Shown here: positions 9,799-20,928 of the stretch, piece after piece
Position numbering within the stretch: position 1 is the stretch's first letter
Layout: the number at the start of each line of letters is the position of its first letter
NCBI GenBank assembly: GCA_016946835.1
Contig: JACVTC010000018.1
Location: forward strand, 715,501-779,500
Direction: 5' to 3'
Length of the DNA stretch: 64,000 nt
Source: Neocallimastix lanati (nom. inval.)
Lineage: Eukaryota > Neocallimastigomycota > Neocallimastigomycetes > Neocallimastigales > Neocallimastigaceae
Notes under the pieces: model-generated
Database searches by the model: none
What the model was told of the DNA's origin: nothing
What the model saw: only the letters and a program-made list of their open reading frames with translations
Translations under genes and position numbers: made by a program

Positions 9799-11397
9799 TT
9801 ATATATTAGATTCTTCAGCTGTATTTTCATTAGGAATATTATCATAATTTTTATTAAGATTATTGGTAATATTATTGTTATTAAATTCATTATTTCTATA
9901 GTTCCTTGTTTTAGTGTTGCAAATATTATTGTTGTTTAATTTGTTATTATTATTGATTGATGAATCATTGATTTGGATATCACTTTGATTATTAGTGCTA
10001 TTTTTATTGTTATTATTGAAAATATTATTACTAGTATTGTTAATGTTGCTTTCATTATTGATGTTGATATTATTTGAAGTAATGTATTCATTTTCTGAAT
10101 TATTATTATTTTCTGGATTATCATTTTTATTTTGTTTTTGTTTTTTATAAGTTTTATGTTTATTTTTATTTCTTAAAATATTGCTATTATATTGTTAATC
10201 GTTGATATTATTATAGTTGTTTTGATAGTTGTGATTGTTGTTGTTGTATTTTTGATAATTATAATTGTTATAATTATTTTTTGAAAAATTTTTGACTGAG
10301 TAATCATTCACCCTGAATTTGTTATTGGAATTATTGTTTAGTAAGACTGAATTTCCAGGATCGTTTTCAAAAAATTGGACAGTTCGAGATAGCACGATTT
10401 TATTGTTGGTTAAATCAAGGATTTTATAAGATGATGGGTTATTTCAATATCCTAAGAAAATTCCAGGGTGTGAATTATTATCAAATTTGGATCGTAGTTC
10501 TTTTGGTATAAAGAAAAATACTCTGCATCCAAAAACTCTAAATATGCTGTAATCAACATGTTTATTATATAGAATCTCAAATGGTACTTTATTGTTTATA
10601 CCCTGATGGGGTAAACGATTGTGAATATAATTTACTGTATCAACAGCAAATTCCCAAAAATTATGAGAAAGTTTTGATTCATTTAGTAGAGCTTTTGCGG
10701 AAGATATAAGTATGTCATTGAATTGTTCCGCTTTCCCGTTTTGGGCTGGATTATATGGTATAGTGTATTAATGTATTATACCATTATTTTGACAGAATAT
10801 TTTAAAATTATTATTAAAAAATTCCCTTCCATTATCTGATCGAATATTTTTGATTTTAATGCTGAATGTGTTTAAAACTTCTTTGTACCAAATAATGAAT
10901 TTATTAAATGTTTCATTTTTATGTTGTAGGAATAAGACCCAGCCATATCTAGAAAAGTCATCCAGGATTGTGAGGAAGTATATATTCTTATTTAAGGATG
11001 GCAATACAGGACCCACTAAATCAAGATGTATAAGTTCGAAAATGTGTTTTGTTTTATTAATTGATCTTTTGAAAGGTTTGTTCCTTAATTTTGAATTGGA
11101 ACATATTTGACATTTGTGATTTGTATTTGTATTAGTATTTTTTAAATTATCTTTTATTTTAGTAATATCGAAATGACCCAGGCGTCTATGCCAAAGATCA
11201 AAATTTTTTTGATTGTTAATATACGTTCCATTAATTTCATTCAAATTTTCGAAATTATTGTTCTTATGAAAAATGGATGGTGCTTTTGATAAATATATTT
11301 TAAATATATTTTTATTGTCTGCTGCTGATTGATATATCCTATTACCTTTGTCGTCATAGATGATTGCGATTTGTGAGTTTTTATAGTTATTAAAACA
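9799..11397 (-). pseudogene. copia pol: linker and integrase remnant (element B)
   Basis: The integrase reads HRRLGHFD, CQIC, LDLVGPV, DDFSRYGW, SDNGREF, AEQFN and FRVFGCRVFFFIPK, so the zinc motif and the acidic core are recognisable. It is broken by in-frame stops: a TAA just after the IIH residues at 10768-10770, a TGA in the GY-NNPS stretch near 10445, and a TAA near 10195 in the Asn-rich linker. The similarity to integrase ends near 11397, where gag-protease should follow; instead leader sequence begins. This marks an internal deletion. Confidence 0.85.
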
Positions 11398-11983
11398 ATT
11401 TTATATTTTAAATTATAATTTTAAAATTTAGTTTATAGAAAAGAAATTGACTATATTATATTTTTTTAGTATTCAGCTTATATACTTGATAGCTGACTTT
11501 ATTTTATTTAATTTATTATTAATTACCACTGACCTTTTAAATAATTTTATTGATATTTAGCTCATGTCTTTGATAGCTGACTTCCATTTTATTCAGCTTA
11601 TGAATTAAATATCTGACTTAATTAATAATTGTACTCAGCCTATGTGTTTGATGGATGACTTTTTATTTTTATTCAGCTTATAAATTAAATAGCTGACTTT
11701 ATTTCGTTATAGTGCTCAGCTTATTCTTTTGATAGCTGACATCCTATCCTTTTATTCAGCTTATAGCTTAAATAGCTGACTCTATTTATTATAGTATTCA
11801 GCTTATATTTTTTGATTTTACTGTCAATTTCTATTTAAACTTTTAAAACTATAATTTAATTTTATTTTTGATTAATCGGCTCCTTATATTATCATATTAT
11901 ATTAATAACTCTTATGAAATTATTTTTTAATGTTTTTGTTTAGAATTGGATATTTTGTTGAATTATTATTATTTTATATATTA
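11398..11983 (-). other. leader of element B up to the element C insertion
   Basis: This is non-coding A/T-rich DNA holding the hairpin array at 11474-11815. It stops at the left LTR of element C; the leader resumes at 17457 and runs to the primer site at 17593. Confidence 0.7.
11474..11815 (-). repeat. tandem hairpin array in element B leader
   Basis: About eight irregular units of roughly 40 bases follow the pattern CAGCTTAT-N(8-10)-ATAGCTGAC. Stems CAGCT/AGCTG are kept in most units while loops and spacers vary; at least one unit (near 11635) has changed bases in the stem. The array corresponds to 4668-4890 in element A. Confidence 0.8.
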
Positions 11984-12174
11984 TTTTAAACACTAAAATT
12001 ATAGAAATACACTTATAAAGTATATAATATTAATATAGCATTTTTATTTATTATATAAAAACAAGATTAACTACATTTTTATGAACTATTTGTAATTTTC
12101 TTATCTTATTTTGTTTGTATGTAAAATATGATTGGTAGATACTATGTTCGACACATTAATATTGTCATTTAACA
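11984..12174 (-). repeat. 3' LTR of element C
   Basis: On the element strand it begins TGTTAAATGAC directly after the polypurine tract. Its other edge is TTTTAAACAC on the plus strand, so the terminal CA has apparently changed in both LTRs. It is about 98% identical to the partner at 17266-17456. Confidence 0.88.
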
Positions 12175-12183
12175 CTCCCCCTC
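12175..12183 (-). promoter_or_regulatory. polypurine tract of element C
   Basis: The element strand reads GAGGGGGAG immediately before the LTR. This is the classical site for plus-strand DNA priming and stands out sharply in such A/T-rich DNA. Confidence 0.85.
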
Positions 12184-12219
12184 AAATCTAACTATCCGTA
12201 AAGATATGTGAGATTTGTC

Positions 12220-15165
12220 TCAGTGGTCTTTCACTTCCGTGAGTAGTGAATTTCTAAATTTGTCCATTAGGGAGTTACAAAGATACTTTGTAAATCCATC
12301 GGCTAGATTTTCTTTAGAATTAATATATTTCAAATTTATTTTATTTTCCTTAATAAGTTCCCTTACGTGATGATATTTGATGTCGATATGCTTTGATCTT
12401 GAGTATATTGATTGATTCTGACAGTTGTATATTGCGGCCCTATTATCAAAGTTAATGGTAACGGAATTTATATTTACATTCAATTCGTTTAATATGTTCA
12501 TGTACCATAGGCTATGCTTTGCACATTCACTAACACCATAATATTCCGATTCAGCAGTAGATGTCGCTACACACTTCTGTACCTTAGAATACCAGCTAGT
12601 TGGCGTATTTCCAATCATCATCAAGAATCCAGAGGTTGACTTTCTCGATTCGGTGTCGCCCGCGAAATCTGCATCTACGTATACCTTCAACGACCTTTCC
12701 TTTGTGAATTTTATCCCGTAGTTTATAGTATAACTCAGATACTTGAATATTCGTTCAACATTGGCCCAATCCTCTAAAGTTGGATTCTTATTCTTTCTGG
12801 CAGCCCTGCTTACGGCGAACATTATATCAGGCCTAGTACAGACAGCTAGATAGATTAATTTTCCAATTGCACTCCTATATAATGTTTCGTACCACTTTCT
12901 TTTTCTTAAATTAAGATTCTCAATGGGTTTCAAGTTTTTAACGGGTAAGCAATCTTTTAGTTTAAACTTAACTAATAATTCTTTTATGTAACCTCGTTGT
13001 TGCATGAAATATCCATCGTAATATTTTTTAAATTTTATTCCAATGACGAAATCAATATCACCTATATCTTTAATATTAAAATATACTTTAATTTGTTCTT
13101 TTACATATAAAATTTCTTTTTGTTTACCTATCAGTAATATATCATCTACGTAGACCGCTACAATACATAGAACCTCTTTTGACTCGTTTTCCATGATGTA
13201 TAGGCACAGTTCACTAATTAATCTTCGGAATCCAATCTTTGTTAGTGTGTTGTTCAATGTCTCGTTCCATTCTCGGCCTGCCTGCTTTAATCCATACAAG
13301 GCTTTGTTGAGTTTTAAGAATCCTTTATTGTGCATCGGGTGTCCCTTTGGTGCATTGATATAGATGTTTTCATTTAGGTCGGCATTTAAGTATGCGGCGT
13401 TAATGTCAATTTGCATTATTCGGTAGTTTCTTTGTACTGCGAGAGCAATGATAATTCGTAGTGAGTCTAGTTTTAATGTGGAGGAGAAGGTGAAGGTATA
13501 GTTTATTCCATACCTTTGAGTGAAGCTTCTAGCTACTAGACGGGCCTTTCTTTTTATGATATTCCCATCGGCGTCCCTTTTATATTTTAGTACCCACTTA
13601 CAGGATATGATATTAGCACCAGTAGGTAAGGATTTGGTGGTATTGAAAACCTTAAGTTTCTCCATGTTCTTAAGTTCTTCGTTTATGGCTTTTAACCAGT
13701 CGTCTTTGTCAGGTAGGCTAAAGATGTCATCAAAGTCATTTGGTTCTTTGAGTTTTTGATTATCATTACGTTTTCTGGTGTTTATTTGGTTTAATTCAGT
13801 GGTTGTGTCGTTTGTTTTGTTTTCTTTGTGTGAGGAAATATTGTTATAATTTATCTTATTGCTGTTGTCGATTTGTCCATGCGAGTTTTGTGGATTGTAA
13901 GAAAAGTTATTAAAATTATTAAATTTTTTTAACATATAGGTGTTGCTCCCCCTGATTTCGGAAATTGGCATAAAGTTTGGGAAATTTCTAGGAACTGGGC
14001 GAGAAATTTTGGAGTTTCCAGGAGTATCTTCGAAGAATTTGACTGAACGAGAGAGAACGATCTTATTATTAGCTATGTTCAGAATTTTATAGGAATTAGT
14101 TAATGGGTGATAACCCAAGAAGATACCTGGAAGGGAATTATTGTCGAATTTGTTTCGTTGTGATTTAGGAACAAAGAAGAAGACCTTACAACCGAAGACT
14201 TTAAAATGTGAATAATCCATTTTAGTTTTGAATAATAGTTCAAAAGGGATTTTGTTGTTGATGACAGAGTGGGGAATACGATTGTGTATGTAATTAGCAG
14301 TGTCTACCGCGTATTCCCAGAATTCTTTACTAAGTTGTGAATCATTAAGTAGAGATTTAGCTGAACTAATGAGGGTGCCATTAAATCGTTCAGCTCTCCC
14401 ATTTTGTTGAGGATTATGAGGGATAGTGAACTGTTAAACAATACCTCTCTGAGAGCAGAAATACTTGAATTTATTGTTCGTAAATTCCGTACCATTGTCG
14501 GTACGAATGTAAGTGATGGTCTTATTAAATATATTTTCAATAAATTTGACCCATAAAGTGAACTTTTCGAAAATGTCACTCTTGTTTTGGATGAAGAGGA
14601 CCCAACCAAAACGAGAATAGTCATCAAGGATGGATAGGAAATATTTATTGGAATGAATAGATTCTACTACTGGACCCACTAGGTCCATGTGAATTAGTTC
14701 AAAAGGAGCTTTGGCTCTGTTGTTTGATTTCCGATGAGGTAAGTTTCTTTGTTTTGATTGAGAGCATATTGGACATTTAGATTTGATATTAATTTTTAAT
14801 AGTTTATTTTTAATAGGGTTAATGTTGAAGTGCCCAAGGCATCTGTGCCATAAATTAATTTTATCTAAATTGTTTAGAGTAGAGAGGTGCATCAATAAGG
14901 TTTTGTCGTGTTTTGGTTCGTTGTTTGAAATTAGCTTGTTCGATAGCCATAATGTAAAAATATTCTGGCTGTTTGAACTAACGTTAATGATTCTTTTGCC
15001 GGAATCATTGTAAATGGTTAAATAAGGTTTGTTGTTGTAATTGAAAAATATAATTTTATAGTGTTGTTGGATAAGTTTGGTAACTGATATTATATTTTTG
15101 TTTATGTTATCGACATAGAACACGTTCTTTAATATAAATTTTGAATTGTCGATATATCCGGTAAA
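12220..15165 (-). pseudogene. copia pol: integrase-RT-RNase H (element C), one stop
   Basis: The frame runs from about 15165 to 12220 with a single internal TAA at 14434-14436 (GIV-stop-QFTIP), inside integrase. Integrase landmarks are HRCLGHFN, CPIC, MDLVGPV, DDYSRFGW, TDNGTEF and RAERFN. RT shows KWVLKYKRDADG, QIDINAAYLN, LYGLKQAGREWN and AVYVDDILL. RNase H shows VYVDADFAGD, KSTSGFLMMIG, TSTAESEYYGVSECAKH and ENLADGFTKYL. The 666 codons after the stop are intact, so this is the best preserved pol in the window. A one-base loss near 15155 separates it from the protease frame. Confidence 0.9.
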
Positions 15166-16393
15166 TTACCGTAAGCGGAGGCAACAACTGTCTTACCGCT
15201 TGGGAGAATAACTTCTTCATTACATTTTTTAATATCTGTAAGTCAATACATCCTGTGATATGTATGGATGCTCCTGAGTCTGTTATCCATTGTGATATGT
15301 GGCTTTGTGGATAGTGGTTATTGCTGACAGTGTTTGTAATACAATTTAATAATATCCCATATTCGGTATTATAGTCTTCGAAAATACCTTGAGGTTTTTC
15401 AATGGCGTTCACTTGATTCTTACGTTGGTTCCTAATATTCTTGGAGGTACTTGGAATGTTGTTACAATAATTCTTTCTGAGGTTCTTTTTGAATGGTTTC
15501 CTTTTGAATCTGTATTTGGCCTTATTTCTGCATTAATAAGAGTAATGTCCAAAAGTACCGCTGTTGAAGCATTTACCATTTTTTCTTTTTCTTGTTGTGA
15601 TAACCTTAGAAATTTTGTTCCTATTCTTGGCTTGGGATTCAACTAGGAACAATTTGTTCTCTTCCGTCTTGGATATCTCTCTAGTGTTGGAGAATATGAT
15701 GTCTGGAATGACATCCTTAACGTAATTGCAGAGTTGCTTCCAATCATTTTTATATTGGAAAACATTTATAAACCTTAGATTTTCAGGGAGTGACCTATTC
15801 AAAATACCAGCCTTGACAGGGTCACTTAACTCATAGTCAATATTTTCTAGCTCATCTATTGCGTTTTGGAGTTTAGCAATGAAAATGTTAATGTCGTCTT
15901 CTTCGTTGTATTTCAAATTATTTATTTTGCTTTTAATTTCAAGTTTCCTTTTCTCTGGACTCATTGTGAAGGACTTTTCTAATGTAATCCATATTTGATG
16001 AGCTGTCTTTCCATTACCTTCAATTATTTTCTTTGTATTCTCTCCTAGGCTGTTGGTAATGATCCATTTTACCATCACATCGTTTTTTATGTCTTTTAAT
16101 GATGTGTTCTTATCGTATACTAGGCTGGGGTCAAACTTGTCTTCAAGGTAGTTGTCAAGGTCATCCCTGAGATTTCTTTTTCTAAGTTTCTTTATCTTTT
16201 CTTCCATTACGTATCCTTCAAGGTTGTTAATCATCAGTAGATATAGAATGTTCGTTCTCCAGCTGGGGTAATTTTCTGTAGATAGTTCAATAACACGATT
16301 GAAATTTTCCGAGTAATTGAACGTGATACCTTTTGTTAAGGTTTCATCTGTGTCATCAATAGTTATAGGTATGTTGTTTCTGTTTCTACTCAT
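15166..16393 (-). pseudogene. copia gag-protease (element C), broken
   Basis: The ATG at 16393 starts a good gag (KGITFNYSENFNRV, ELSTENYPSWR). The zinc knuckle is damaged twice: the second Cys is Ser (GKCFNSGTFGHY) and the next expected Glu codon is TAA at 15533-15535. The frame then continues without shift to the protease motif WITDSGAS near 15285. A further indel lies between the protease motif and the LPSGK segment (about 15240-15265). The damage near the knuckle makes RNA binding by this gag unlikely. Confidence 0.88.
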
Positions 16394-16893
16394 ATTGTTA
16401 TCTCCCTTTTGAATTTTTGGATAAATTTTTTCTTGATAAAAAATTATTTTGTTCGTTTACTAAGTCTTTAAGAACTTTATGTTAGCATATGATGTGATTG
16501 AATATTGAATGTTTGTTTGTTTTATTTTATTATATTATTTAATTTAATTAGTTGAAATACTATTATTTGATTTGTTGAATAATTAATACTTATATATATA
16601 TGTATATATATTTTTTTTTTTTTTGCTTTAAATTTAATTGGTTAAGTAATAATTATGGTAATTTTAATGTATTTAAATTATTGGTTTAAATTTTGATATT
16701 AATGTTCTTCATTGTTTTATATATCTATATAGGAATAATTAAATTCACCTTTAATTTATTATTAATTTAATATAAATTTTTATTTTAAATTCTATTCGAT
16801 AAATTATTTGTTTATTCATTTGTTCTTAACGCGAATTATATTTCCTTTTAAATCTTATTATTTAATTGAAATTTTAATAAGATTTAGTTTTGT

Positions 16894-16983
16894 CACTGAC
16901 TATTTTCAGTGTGACGTTTATTATTTGCTGCTGACAATTCAGCATAGCATTATTTACCTTTTATTTGCTTCTGACTATTTCAG
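16894..16983 (-). repeat. hairpins in element C leader
   Basis: Three short inverted repeats are seen: CACTGA-CTATTT-TCAGTG (16894-16911), GCTGA-CAAT-TCAGC (16930-16943) and CTGA-CTATT-TCAG (16971-16983). They sit in the position of the CAGCT/AGCTG arrays of elements A and B, but with a different stem sequence. Confidence 0.7.
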
Positions 16984-17118
16984 CATAGCATTATTTATTT
17001 CTTATCTATGTAAGCCCTTTTTTTGTTTTTTTTTTTTTTTTATATATAAATTAAAAAAATGAATTGTTTTTCATCTTTTAAATATATATGTATAATGTTG
17101 AATTTGATTAAAAAAATT

Positions 17119-17120
<2 letters not shown>

Positions 17121-17154
<34 letters not shown>
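17121..17154. repeat. T34 homopolymer
   Basis: An uninterrupted run of 34 T in the leader of element C; its length is probably unreliable in any assembly. Confidence 0.9.
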
Positions 17155-17155
<1 letters not shown>

Positions 17156-17237
17156 GTATTTTAAGATATTAATTAGTAAGAATATATTTTATTATTTATT
17201 TTTTATACTATATATATTTTAATACTTAGCTTTATAT

Positions 17238-17265
17238 GAGTTGAGGTGAGATGAGACACTTAATC
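17238..17265 (-). promoter_or_regulatory. primer-binding site of element C, degenerate tRNA-like
   Basis: The plus strand reads GAGTTGAGGTGAGATGAG, then ACACTTAATC, directly against the LTR edge at 17266. It is a mutated version of the tRNA-Lys(CUU)-like block seen at 5110-5141 and 17593-17623; the CTTAATC end is retained. Confidence 0.6.
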
Positions 17266-17456
17266 TTTTAAACACTAAAATTATAGAAGTACACTTATAA
17301 AGTATGTAATATTAATATAGCATTTTTATTTATTATATAAAAACAAGATTAACTACATTTTTATGAACTATTTGTAATTTTCTTATCTTATTTTGTTTGT
17401 ATGTAAAATATGATTGGTAGATACTATGTTCGACACATTAATATAGTCGTTTAACA
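17266..17456 (-). repeat. 5' LTR of element C
   Basis: Partner of 11984-12174 with about four mismatches. It ends in TTTAACA at 17456, after which element B leader sequence resumes. Confidence 0.88.
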
Positions 17457-17592
17457 TATTATTATTAATTTTATTTTATTTTTAATTATTTAAAATAAAA
17501 AAAAAAAAAAATATATTAGTATGAATTTATATTTATTTATCTTAAATAAGTATATATATTACTGTAGCTATTAATACTTAACTTTCATTCTA

Positions 17593-17623
17593 TCTCAATC
17601 GGTTGAGATTGAGACTCTTAATC
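17593..17623 (-). promoter_or_regulatory. primer-binding site of element B, tRNA-Lys(CUU) half-like
   Basis: The plus strand reads CTCAATCGGTTGAG, then ATT, then GAGACTCTTAATC, which mimics a tRNA D arm followed by the anticodon arm with CTT. The TG of the LTR follows at 17624. This is the cleanest of the three copies. Confidence 0.75.
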
Positions 17624-17912
17624 TGTTAATAAACATACAATTAAGAGACACACAATATTAAGATAATATTATAATTATGTTTAAGTAAAGATGTTTTATA
17701 TTCCTTTATTATATATTAATATTTATTATTTTAAATATATAACTAAGTATGTATGAGCGTATATATATTAAGGTTTTTATTGTTGTTTTAAAAAGTAAAA
17801 AAAATTTTTGAATTATAACTTAAGCACGTTTTATAGTATTTCGAGTATTTATGTATTTATAAAATATTGGATAATCATAGATTAAATTTTATATTAAAAT
17901 ATATTTTTAACA
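17624..17912 (-). repeat. 5' LTR of element B
   Basis: Near-identical partner of 7625-7915. Its outer edge (TTTTTAACA) fits the TG start expected on the element strand. Confidence 0.85.
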
Positions 17913-18229
17913 CCTACAATTATAATTATTTAAAACTAAATAAAAATGAAATTGAAAAATAATTCCAAATATATCCAGTTTTTATGCTAGATATTATAAA
18001 TATTAATAATTATTATTTAATAAAAATTTTATTAATTATATTATTATTAGATATTTTCTAAATTTAATTTATTACATTATTTTATATTTAAATAATAAAA
18101 ATAACTTATTATGAAATAAAATTTGAATATTTCATTTTATATCATTCATTCTACCTTAAGTTACAACTATATAATAATTGTATTAAACTTTATAATATTT
18201 TAAAAGTGTGCTAGTCATTCTAAACAGAG
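17913..18229. other. A/T-rich spacer, nothing recognised
   Basis: Only A/T-rich DNA was seen between element B and the gypsy remnant. Confidence 0.5.
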
Positions 18230-20150
18230 TTGTGAATTAAAATCCATTAATTGAATTTTATTGACTATCTGATATGATCCAACAAAATAGAGATCCAATT
18301 TATATTGTTAGAAATTCCTTATATTGATTATATGGTCAAAATTTATTTCATTTTTTTTATTAAAATTTATTTCTTTTTCTTTTTTAGATTCCTATAATTT
18401 ATTACATTTATTAATGTTATTACAAGCATCCATTATCTATTAATAGTGATCCATAAATTTTGCAATTAATTTTTTTTGTGTTCGTTGTTCATTGGTAGTA
18501 GGTTGAGTTGTAGATAACTCAAAAATTTGTTAATTTTATCTATAGTAAATTAATTCAAAACTAGAATACATGTTCATCAAACTTTGAAAGTTATTAAAGC
18601 CCAAAAAAAAAAGATGATAAAAACATAATCCATTTTCTTTATCGTGTTTGTGGAAAACAAATTTATAAATCTAAGACAAACACTGTATTAATAAAAAAAT
18701 ATAACAAAGTATTTTATGTTATGAGTAATATTATAAAATGTTTATTAATAATTTTTATTACAAGGATATATATATATTTTTCTAAGAGATATTTTACATT
18801 AAATATATTTTTATATCTTAGTTAACATTATTTATTTTACTTAGAGAGATTAATTATTGGTTGATATATATTAATAATATAAATAAATGTATGAAACGAT
18901 TTCGTCTCTAACAGTGTTCCTAAAAACCTAAGTAATTACCTGATTTTTTGATTTCTATTATCTGTTAATCCATAGAATTCTGGGAGATAAATAACAGTAA
19001 ATTTTCATATTTATCATACATATAAAGAAATCTTCTTGTATAATTTAATGTAAATTGTTCTTTATTATCTGTGGTAAAGACATTGGGAGCACTATATAGT
19101 ACGAAATTTTCAGACAGGTATTTTACTAACTTTTTTATAAGTAATGGTGGCCAAAGGATGCTTTTCTACCCATTTAGTAAAATAGTCCAGTAAAACAGTA
19201 ATATATTGATTTCCTTAATGAGTTAGAAGTAACTGACATGGAATATTCAATCCTAAATGAAAAAAGGATGTTTCTACTTCCGTTGAACATGTTTCTGTAG
19301 GGTTTGTAATTTCATGTTTCTTAATTTATTGACAGGTAAAGTAGTTTAATTTTGAATATATCTTATAATATCAATCATCATACCTTTCCAATAACATGCT
19401 TTTTTAGTTTTTCATAAGTACATTTGAATCTTTCATGACTAATAAAACTTGTTTTATATAATAACAGAAATTTGTCTTCGTTTTTATTAATAATTTCTTT
19501 AAAGTTATTTCTGTTTTTAATATATTTTTCTCCATTTAATTTAATGATGGAGTTCTCCAAAATTTCCTTGTTATCTTCATTATTAATTTCATTTTGTTCT
19601 TGTTCTATCTCTATTGCACTTTCATTATTAATTGAATCATTATTTTCATTTTGTTCTTGTTCTATCTCTATTGCACTTTCATTATTAATTGAATCATTAT
19701 TATTTATTGCATTAACTCGCTAATCGCTATTGTTAGTATATGTATTTATTTTATTTTCTAATATTTTATTTTTATATAGTATTATATTACTATAAACTGG
19801 ATATTACTGATTTTGGAATTGACGTAAATAATAAATTTATGTTTTTCTTTTATAAAAGGACTACTCTCATTACATTGTAATATATAGGAATTTATATAGT
19901 TCTATTTATTATTCAATATATTTTCCCTCCTGAGATAACACTTCCATAATTTTATGTATTACTAAATTATTCCTACCTTCATTATTATTATAAATATTTT
20001 TTTTAATTCTTGAAAGATCGTCTGCGAAAGAATTACTAGTACTTTGATGATACGTGATCTTTATTCTTAGTAGACTAATAGTAATACACCATCTAATATG
20101 CCTCAAATTATTTGATTTTTTATTATTAAATAAACTAATTAAAGATTTAT
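18230..20150 (-). pseudogene. decayed Ty3/gypsy pol (RNase H and integrase)
   Basis: On the minus strand the order is RNase H then integrase, as in gypsy elements. The RNase H end (19909-20106) reads RHIRWCITISLLRIKITYHQ and NSFADDLSRI, the gypsy ADxLSR signature. Integrase fragments follow: ISHERFKCTYEKLKKHVIGK near 19390-19450, LLDYFTKWVEKHPLAT near 19150-19190 (the usual xDYFTKWxE block), and KLDLYFVGSYQIVNKI near 18260-18300, resembling the GPY/F module. Stops and frame shifts interrupt it throughout, so it is an old relic. No LTR was recognised. Confidence 0.8.
19587..19700 (-). repeat. 57-bp tandem duplication in gypsy relic
   Basis: Two adjacent 57-base units (19587-19643 and 19644-19700) appear identical. 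On the minus strand each would encode 19 acidic/Asn-rich residues, so the length is a multiple of three and once kept the frame. Confidence 0.85.
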
Positions 20151-20928
20151 GATTCGCAAAAAAAAAAAAAGACTTGAACTTTTTCCCAAAAATATGGGTT
20201 TTAAATTTATTTTTTTACACAGAAATAATTAGTAGAAAGTAATTAAAAATAATTAAGAATATTCAAATATAATAATAAAATAAATTTTTTAAGGGATATT
20301 AATTCTATAATTTATTTATTACCTATTAGTAATGTTTAACGTGATATTTATTATTTATATATTTAAAATTATAAAATAAAATATTGTAAAAATTTTATTA
20401 AATGAATTTTAATTTAATTGGTATCTTTTCATTTAATATTATTTTATTATTTTTAAATATCATATAATTAAATTATATTTTATTTTAATTGTTTTATTTT
20501 TTACAATCATTAAAATTGTTCAGGTCATAAAAAGAAAATAATATTTTAACATTTTTTCATTATAACCTAAGGTATAAATATAAAAGTTTAAGTAATTTTG
20601 CTTAAAGATAAAATTTAATATAATATAATCAATAAGATTAATTTATTTTATTATTTACTCTAGGAATAATCTAATATTAAATATTAAAAATATTTATATA
20701 ATATTATGAAACTGTAGTATTAATAATTTGATAAATATTAATATTAATATTTTTTTTATTAATATAATATTATTTATTTTATTAGTGCTATTATATATAA
20801 TATAATATATATGTTATAATTTTATATCTATTATATTAAATTGATTAAAAAATATATATTCAAATTAGTAGATATTTTTGTTTATAAAGTTATATGGATA
20901 TAATTATTAATAAATTTAAACTTTTAAA
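20151..20928. other. A/T-rich region 3' of the Stealth gene
   Basis: About 780 bases of nearly pure A/T. It holds the presumed 3' flank of the Stealth gene; no gene, repeat or RNA was recognised apart from a short A run near 20160. Confidence 0.5.

Larger units (their letters stand above)
16394..17237 (-). other. leader of element C
   Basis: This is non-coding A/T-rich DNA upstream of gag. It carries three small hairpins (16894-16983) and a 34-base T run (17121-17154). No open frame was supported. Confidence 0.7.
11984..17456 (-). mobile_element. copia element C, nested in element B
   Basis: The 191-base LTRs at 11984-12174 and 17266-17456 differ at about four positions by eye. The five-base flanks are TATTA on both sides (11979-11983 and 17457-17461), fitting a target duplication, although the sequence is low in complexity. 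Between the LTRs lie a polypurine tract (GAGGGGGAG on the element strand), RNase H, RT, integrase, protease, gag, a leader and a degenerate tRNA-like primer site. Gag, protease and integrase are each broken, so the copy is not autonomous now. Confidence 0.9.
7625..17912 (-). mobile_element. copia element B, split by nested element C and lacking gag
   Basis: Two near-identical LTRs (7625-7915 and 17624-17912), both starting TGTTAATAAA on the plus strand, bracket RNase H, reverse transcriptase and integrase remnants, a leader with a hairpin array, and a tRNA-like primer site. Element C (11984-17456) is inserted in the leader. Without C the element is about 4.8 kb. The integrase remnant passes at about 11397 straight into leader DNA, so gag and protease are deleted. 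The flanks CTATA (left) and CTACA (right, two bases off the LTR edge) give at best an imperfect target duplication. Confidence 0.85.

Noticed and set aside
14304-14627. 107-codon minus-strand open frame in element C
   Set aside because: It is an off-frame shadow of the integrase sequence, which is recognised in another frame.
18761-18900. Possible tRNA or small RNA gene in the gypsy-Stealth interval and elsewhere
   Set aside because: No T-arm motif with paired stems was found here or in the rest of the window; the tRNA-like blocks at 5110, 17238 and 17593 lack a T arm and acceptor stem and are primer sites.
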